A stretch of 64,000 nt of DNA from SIAQ01 sp963767835 (GTDB lineage: Bacteria > Planctomycetota > Planctomycetia > Gemmatales > Gemmataceae): NCBI GenBank assembly GCA_963767835.1, contig CAVYFY010000004.1, forward strand, positions 90,192-154,191. The letters run 5' to 3'. How positions within the stretch are numbered: position 1 is the first letter of the stretch; each line of letters starts with the position of its first letter. Below, piece by piece: positions 60,333-64,000 of the stretch. Both the position numbers and the translations under genes were made by a program. The notes under the pieces were generated by a model. It saw only the letters and a list, made by a program, of their open reading frames with translations, was not told where the DNA came from and did no database searches.

Positions 60333-60936
60333 TTAGCGGCCCCGCCGCCTCTGTTCGCGCACGATTTCCGCGTGGTCGATAACCGGCTCGATGAGCAAAT
60401 CCGCGTCATCGTTGATCGTAAGATTTATGTTGACGGGTCGCCCGCTCGCGGAACAGGGCGCGGTCCAGCATGACGCTTGCATCGCCGGGCGCACCGAGGT
60501 CGTCGTCAAAGTCGAAATCATCGCGAGCTTTTTCCCCGCCCGCGCGTCGGCGGGTGTTGGGTTCCGGCTCATTGTCGTAGTCGTCGTCTTCCGCGTCGCC
60601 CATCTGGACGGAACCGCCGCCCGTGGCGTCCGCGTTCGACGAATCGGGCTTGTCGTAGTTGAACACGGCTGGCGGGTCGGGAAGGCAATCTCCGACGTAA
60701 TGGGCCGTAGGCGCGGGCCGTTGCCGGGGCGACCTGCCGGTCCTCTGTTCTTCGACAATCGCGCCCCAATTATAGGCGGGTTCATCGAGCAACAGTTCCG
60801 GGTCACGGTGGTTGACGACAAAGGGATTGAGGGGATTGATGACGGGCCGGCAAGCGCAACTGCCGCCCTGTCGTCCGCACCTGGGGCAAGACGAAAACGA
60901 ATTGATGACGAGTGTTCGTCGGGGTCGGGTCTTCAT
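60333..60936 (-). pseudogene. Acidic mobile-element protein with duplicated motif, one frameshift
   Basis: The ATG at 60936 overlaps the preceding stop (ATGA). The protein starts 'MKTRPRRTLVINSFSSCPRC' with Cys pairs in 'CPRCGRQGGSCAC', then 'VNHRDPELLLDEPAYNWGAI' and 'VEEQRTGRSPR', an Asp/Glu-rich centre ('GDAEDDDYDNEPEPN') and 'DDLGAPGDASVMLDRALFRE'. A one-base shift near 60430 continues as 'VNINLTINDDADLLIEPVID' and 'HAEIVREQRRRGR' to the stop at 60333. The end repeats the earlier 'NHRDPELLLDEP...IVEEQRTGR' motif. About 200 residues when joined. It resembles no family I can name. Confidence 0.45.
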
Positions 60937-61471
60937 GGCATTTCTCCTTCGGGCGATGGTTGAATGAGGTTGATTTCGTTTATCTCCGCGATGAATGCTT
61001 GCCGCTTGGCTTCCTCCGCTTCCGCCACGCCGTTGTTCGGCTTCCCATTTCCGGCGGGCGACATTTTCCGGCAGGTCGAAGATTTCTTTTTCGATTGCCG
61101 CTAGTCGCTTTCGCTGGTCGGCGGCAAGCCCCCGAAGCTGAAAAAGCCCGGCCTTGCCGTCGCCCGGATTAGGGCCGTAATCGGGATGCCATGAGAAGGA
61201 CACGCCATTCCCCAATAGCGCGTTCTTAATCGCGGCGAACGCCTGCTCAAAAAGGACGGCCCGCGCCGAATGGTACTTGGCGCAATTCCAAAAGCTCGCG
61301 AACGCCCGTCGGCGGTTCAACGTGTAGGGGGGTGTTCGTGCCCATTTGTTGGATGTTCGCCCCGTCCGCAAGCAACCATTGACCCGTCCCGGTTCGGACC
61401 TTCTGCCCGGCGAAAGTATCGCCGCGATGACGGGCGATAAATTCCTCCGGCAGCTCGATCACAATTGGCAT
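60934..61471 (-). pseudogene. Unrecognised mobile-element protein, two frameshifts
   Basis: It starts at 61471 with 'MPIVIELPEEFIARHRGDTF' and 'QWLLADGANIQQMGTNTPLH', shifts near 61265 to 'YHSARAVLFEQAFAAIKNAL' and 'GVSFSWHPDYGPNPGDGKAG', and shifts again near 61040 to 'GVAEAEEAKRQAFIAEINEI'. It ends 'LIQPSPEGEMP' at 60934, overlapping the next start. About 178 residues if joined. Placement after the terminase region suggests a phage-type accessory or structural gene, but nothing specific is seen. Confidence 0.4.
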
Positions 61472-61484
61472 TTTTCGTCTCCTT

Positions 61485-61903
61485 TCAAATTGCGTCCAGG
61501 TTTTTAAGTTCAGCCTCAGATTGGTCGGCGTCGGACAACAGCCAAGCGAGCCGCTCGCGGGTTTCCCCGGCTTGCTCTTGCGCCGCCGAAAGCTCTTCAA
61601 GCCGGCGAAGCCGCTGGGCGTGGAAAGCGAGAAGTTTTCGGACAAGCGCAAGCCGCGCCCGCCAGTAGGTAATTTTGATAGTAAGAAGTTTTTCGGGGTC
61701 CGAAGGCGGCGGATATTCTGGGCCGCGATGGTTGGTACGCTGTAGGAAAATCCGTCGGAAAACAGCAACCGCCCGCCCGATTGAACCGGCTCGCCATGGA
61801 CGGCAGAAGTCGCGGAATATTCGGCAAAATCAATGCCGAGAAAACGGTCGCTTTTCGCCCGTGGCGCAATTGCCCCGGCGACCAGTTGCTTAATCATGCT
61901 CAT
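61485..61903 (-). pseudogene. Mobile-element coiled-coil protein, one frameshift
   Basis: From the ATG at 61903 the frame reads 'MSMIKQLVAGAIAPRAKSDR', 'FLGIDFAEYSATSAVHGEPV', 'SDGFSYSVPTIAAQN'. After a shift near 61695 it reads 'PPPSDPEKLLTIKITYWRAR', 'LALVRKLLAFHAQRLRRLEE', 'LSAAQEQAGETRERLAWLLS' and ends 'AELKNLDAI' at 61485, 14 bases before the next start. The second half is a coiled coil. Unknown function. Confidence 0.4.
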
Positions 61904-62269
61904 GTCGTTCCCCTTTCATCCACCAAGGCGTCCGTCAGCGCGGAGAAAATCTTTTAGTGGTTGCCGATCATCGGTGGCGCACTGGCCACAAATTCGTGTC
62001 TTTCAAGCTCGCGCGGAGACGTGCCTCAAAGCGGCCCGGCTTTGCCCGCCGGTCGTGCTTATTGTGCCCGCCGTCACCTTTTTCTTGCCCGCGATTTCAT
62101 GTCCGATGAACAAGGCGTTGGCGAACGCGGAAAAGAATCGTCCGTGACCGTCGGCGTCGTGCGGACTGACCTAGCTGTATGCCGTATGATTTTTCTCCTT
62201 TTGCGCGGAGCTTCAACAGATCCCGCCGAAGCGGTTCGCACGGATAGAACGAAAATGCCTATCGCAGAA

Positions 62270-63543
62270 AATGACTCAATCGTCAAAGAACAGAATTTCC
62301 CAAAGCACGGCGGCCGGCCCGTCGACGGCGCGCATCGAACGGTTCGCCGGGCCGGCGGCGTCAGCGGCCGATAATCTCCGTCTTGCGCCGGCGGTGTTGC
62401 GTCATCTGCTCAAGGGGCTGGCTGAGTATGTTCGCGCCTGCCAAGGATCCGAAAGATAGCGGATAGGCGAGCCGAATCTGGCGTCCTTCGAAAGAACGTG
62501 GTTTTCGATTTCCCCGATGTTCAACTTGGTGCCGTCGCCGGCGGGCCGCCAAACCTTGTGGTGGGCGAGCTTGATCTTGCCCCCCATGCCGCCGTCCGGT
62601 ATGGCAATAATGAGAAGCGAAAAGAATCCCTAACGAGCCCCAAATCCAGACCGCCCACAAAAAGAGGCCCGGCTCGCCGCCGGTCATGGGCGCTCGGTTT
62701 CGCAAAATGCCGCGTGAACGTCCGCCGGGGTCAGCGCATCGCCGCCGGATGCCGAAAACTCATTCAGCCACAGGGGCGCAAATGCGAGCGGGGGCAGCAT
62801 CCGGCGTCGCTCTTCCAACCGCTTCGGCGTGATCCAGGGCGGGGGGCCGTTCAACCGGCTGAAGTACCAATCAGGATCGGTGCGGGCGGCTTCGCGAATC
62901 TTCCATTGCCAACTTTCGGCCCAGCCACTATTTGCGATGATGCACAAAAAGGTCGTCTCTTTTTTCGCGGCGGTCAAATCAGGCTGTGCCAAAGCCCTTC
63001 GGCGTTTTCCGGCCAGTGAGTGATTTCGTCGATCAGGAGGGCGTCGAGCAAGAGGCCATAACTTGAGCCGATATCGCTTGATTCGATGCTAAGGACTGGA
63101 GCCTTCGCCGGGCGTGCGCGGGGCTTTGTTCACAACGCGCCGGGCCTCGACCTCAGGATTTCGGCTAGCCAGGGATTCAGCCAATGAGGGTTTTGACCGA
63201 CTGCCTAAGCAGATCGGCTTGGTCGTCGTCCGCGGCGAACGCGGCCATCTTGATCGGGCGGCGGCGAATGCGAGTAGCCAAACGCTTAGGGCGGCAATGT
63301 CATGGGTCTTTGCCGCCCCATTCGACCGTTCCAAATATGCCACGGCCCGGCCCGGCGGCGTCGGCCTTGGGCCCGTTGTGGGCGTCATCGCCGGTCGATT
63401 CCGGCAAATTCCGCGCGAAAATCGGCAATGATTTCGGCCCAGCGCTTTACGCTGCCGTCGCATGCCCGGAAAGATCGGCGGCGAACTCGGTCGGGCTCGG
63501 CGGCGAGGGACCCGGCGAACGTGCGTGCGTCAATCTGCGGCAT
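62270..63543 (-). pseudogene. Phage-type terminase large subunit, heavily frameshifted
   Basis: Start at 63543: 'MPQIDARTFAGSLAAEPDRV' and 'RRSFRACDGSVKRWAEIIAD'. In successive frames there follow 'FGTVEWGGK' and 'THDIAALSVWLLAFAAA' (ATPase entry, P-loop area altered), 'IKMAAFAADDDQADLLRQSV', 'VLSIESSDIGSSYGLLLDAL' with 'LLIDEITHWPENAEGLWHSL' (Walker B), 'TTFLCIIANSGWAESWQWKI', 'DPDWYFSRLNGPPPWITPKR', 'VGGLDLGLVRDS' (nuclease Asp) and 'LAHHKVWRPAGDGTKLNIGE' with 'YLSDPWQA'. The order is that of a terminase ATPase followed by an RNase H-like nuclease. At least five frame changes occur, so it is decayed or poorly sequenced. Confidence 0.55.
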
Positions 63544-64000
63544 GGTTTCCCCCTTCCTTCGCGTTGGCATCGCCGGCGTCGGGGCCGGGCAAAGCCGGGC
63601 CGGCGGGGCGGGCAAGGCGAGCGGCATCGCGTTATCCACTGGGGCCGGTTCCGTATCGAGGCCAGGTCGCGGCGATATTCCGGTCGCGGTTGTCGCTGGC
63701 CTTCGCTATGGCTTCGCTGAACCGCAGGCGGTCGGACGGGCTTAGCTTGTCGGCTTCATGGCGTAGCCAATGGGCGGCAAGCAGCCCGTGCCGTTCCCAT
63801 TTCAAAATCGAGTTGATCGCGGCGGCGTCCACGATGCTGATTTCCCCCTTGGCTTGCTTATAACCGCGGCTTCCACCTGGCGGCGCAGGGCGTTGACGCG
63901 ATGTTCAATGTATTCGCAACCCTTTGGCAAGCTGCTGCCCTTCATGCCGTGCCGCTGGGCGTTGCCGTTGCCCTTTGGCGGGCCGCTACGCCCTTTCCGG
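63530..64000 (-). pseudogene. Protein preceding terminase (small-terminase position), partial and frameshifted
   Basis: The gene enters from beyond the window: 'GNGNAQRHGMKGSSLPKGCE' and 'YIEHRVNALRRQVEAAVI', then in a second frame 'GEISIVDAAAINSILKWERH', 'GLLAAHWLRHEADKLSPSDR', 'LRFSEAIAKASDNRDRNIA', then 'LDTEPAPVDNAMPLALPAP', and last 'PALPGPDAGDANAKEGGNHA' ending at 63530. Its end overlaps the terminase start by 14 bases. A helical protein directly before a terminase often is the small terminase subunit or a packaging accessory; this is by position only. Confidence 0.45.

Noticed and set aside
60470..60500. GCCGGGCGCACC resembling the 3' end of the truncated tRNA-Arg
   Set aside because: It has no T arm in front and lies within the coding sequence for 'DDLGAPGDASVM' on the minus strand; the match is chance.

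Overview
The window is about 60% G+C. It carries several hallmarks of a planctomycete, probably from the Gemmataceae/Gemmatales side: surface proteins with the N-terminal 'LEDR' secretion motif, a DUF1501 protein with a twin-arginine signal, a giant Ser/Thr kinase-TPR protein, an ECF sigma factor next to that kinase, DUF4058, tyrosine recombinases of the planctomycete type, and inverted repeats scattered between genes. The assignment is inferred from gene content only.

Layout. (1) 1-8.3 kb: end of a frameshifted secreted glycosidase-like protein with a dockerin-like tail, a cobalamin-binding-type protein, a frameshifted acyl-CoA dehydrogenase, an unrecognised 1078-residue membrane protein, and a decayed beta-helix protein. 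(2) 8.3-10.9 kb: a group II intron (copy A) inserted antisense into the remnant of a phospholipase-D/helicase gene. (3) 11.1-19.7 kb: a secreted beta-helix protein, a frameshifted ECF sigma factor, and a giant kinase-TPR gene broken into three frames. (4) 19.8-21.1 kb: gene and IS66 remnants. (5) 21.2-30.8 kb: a regulated hydrogen-oxidation locus. It has two response regulators, two related small proteins, a secreted peroxiredoxin, the small and large subunits of a group 1h (actinobacterial-type, high-affinity) NiFe hydrogenase, a NifU-like protein, an unknown CxxC protein, a damaged maturation protease, and a PAS histidine kinase translationally coupled to the end of the hydrogenase operon. 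(6) 30.9-37.5 kb: the mobile zone. It has group II intron copy B (one base different from copy A), remnants of integrases, a DnaB-like helicase, an ankyrin protein and a DUF4058 protein, plus one intact tyrosine recombinase beside an intact tRNA-Arg(CCT). (7) 37.6-59.3 kb: a well-preserved chromosomal stretch with SDR, archease, thioredoxin-NHL, rtcA, YebC, MFS, rpsR, holA, a FliA/WhiG sigma factor, an ABC substrate-binding lipoprotein, an old-yellow-enzyme, a large 14-repeat surface protein and a DUF1501 protein. (8) 59.6-64 kb: the start of another mobile element, beginning at a truncated tRNA-Arg and carrying fragmented phage or gene-transfer-agent packaging genes (terminase) on the minus strand.

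How the genes work together. The clearest system is the hydrogen locus: HhyS/HhyL would oxidise trace H2, the following genes would assist assembly, and the PAS kinase with one or both response regulators would adjust the cell to redox or H2 state. Archease and RtcA point to an RNA-repair capacity, although RtcB is not in the window. Many genes outside region 7 are split by single-base frameshifts, whereas region 7 shows none. This suggests genuine decay of accessory DNA, though sequencing indels cannot be excluded from sequence alone.
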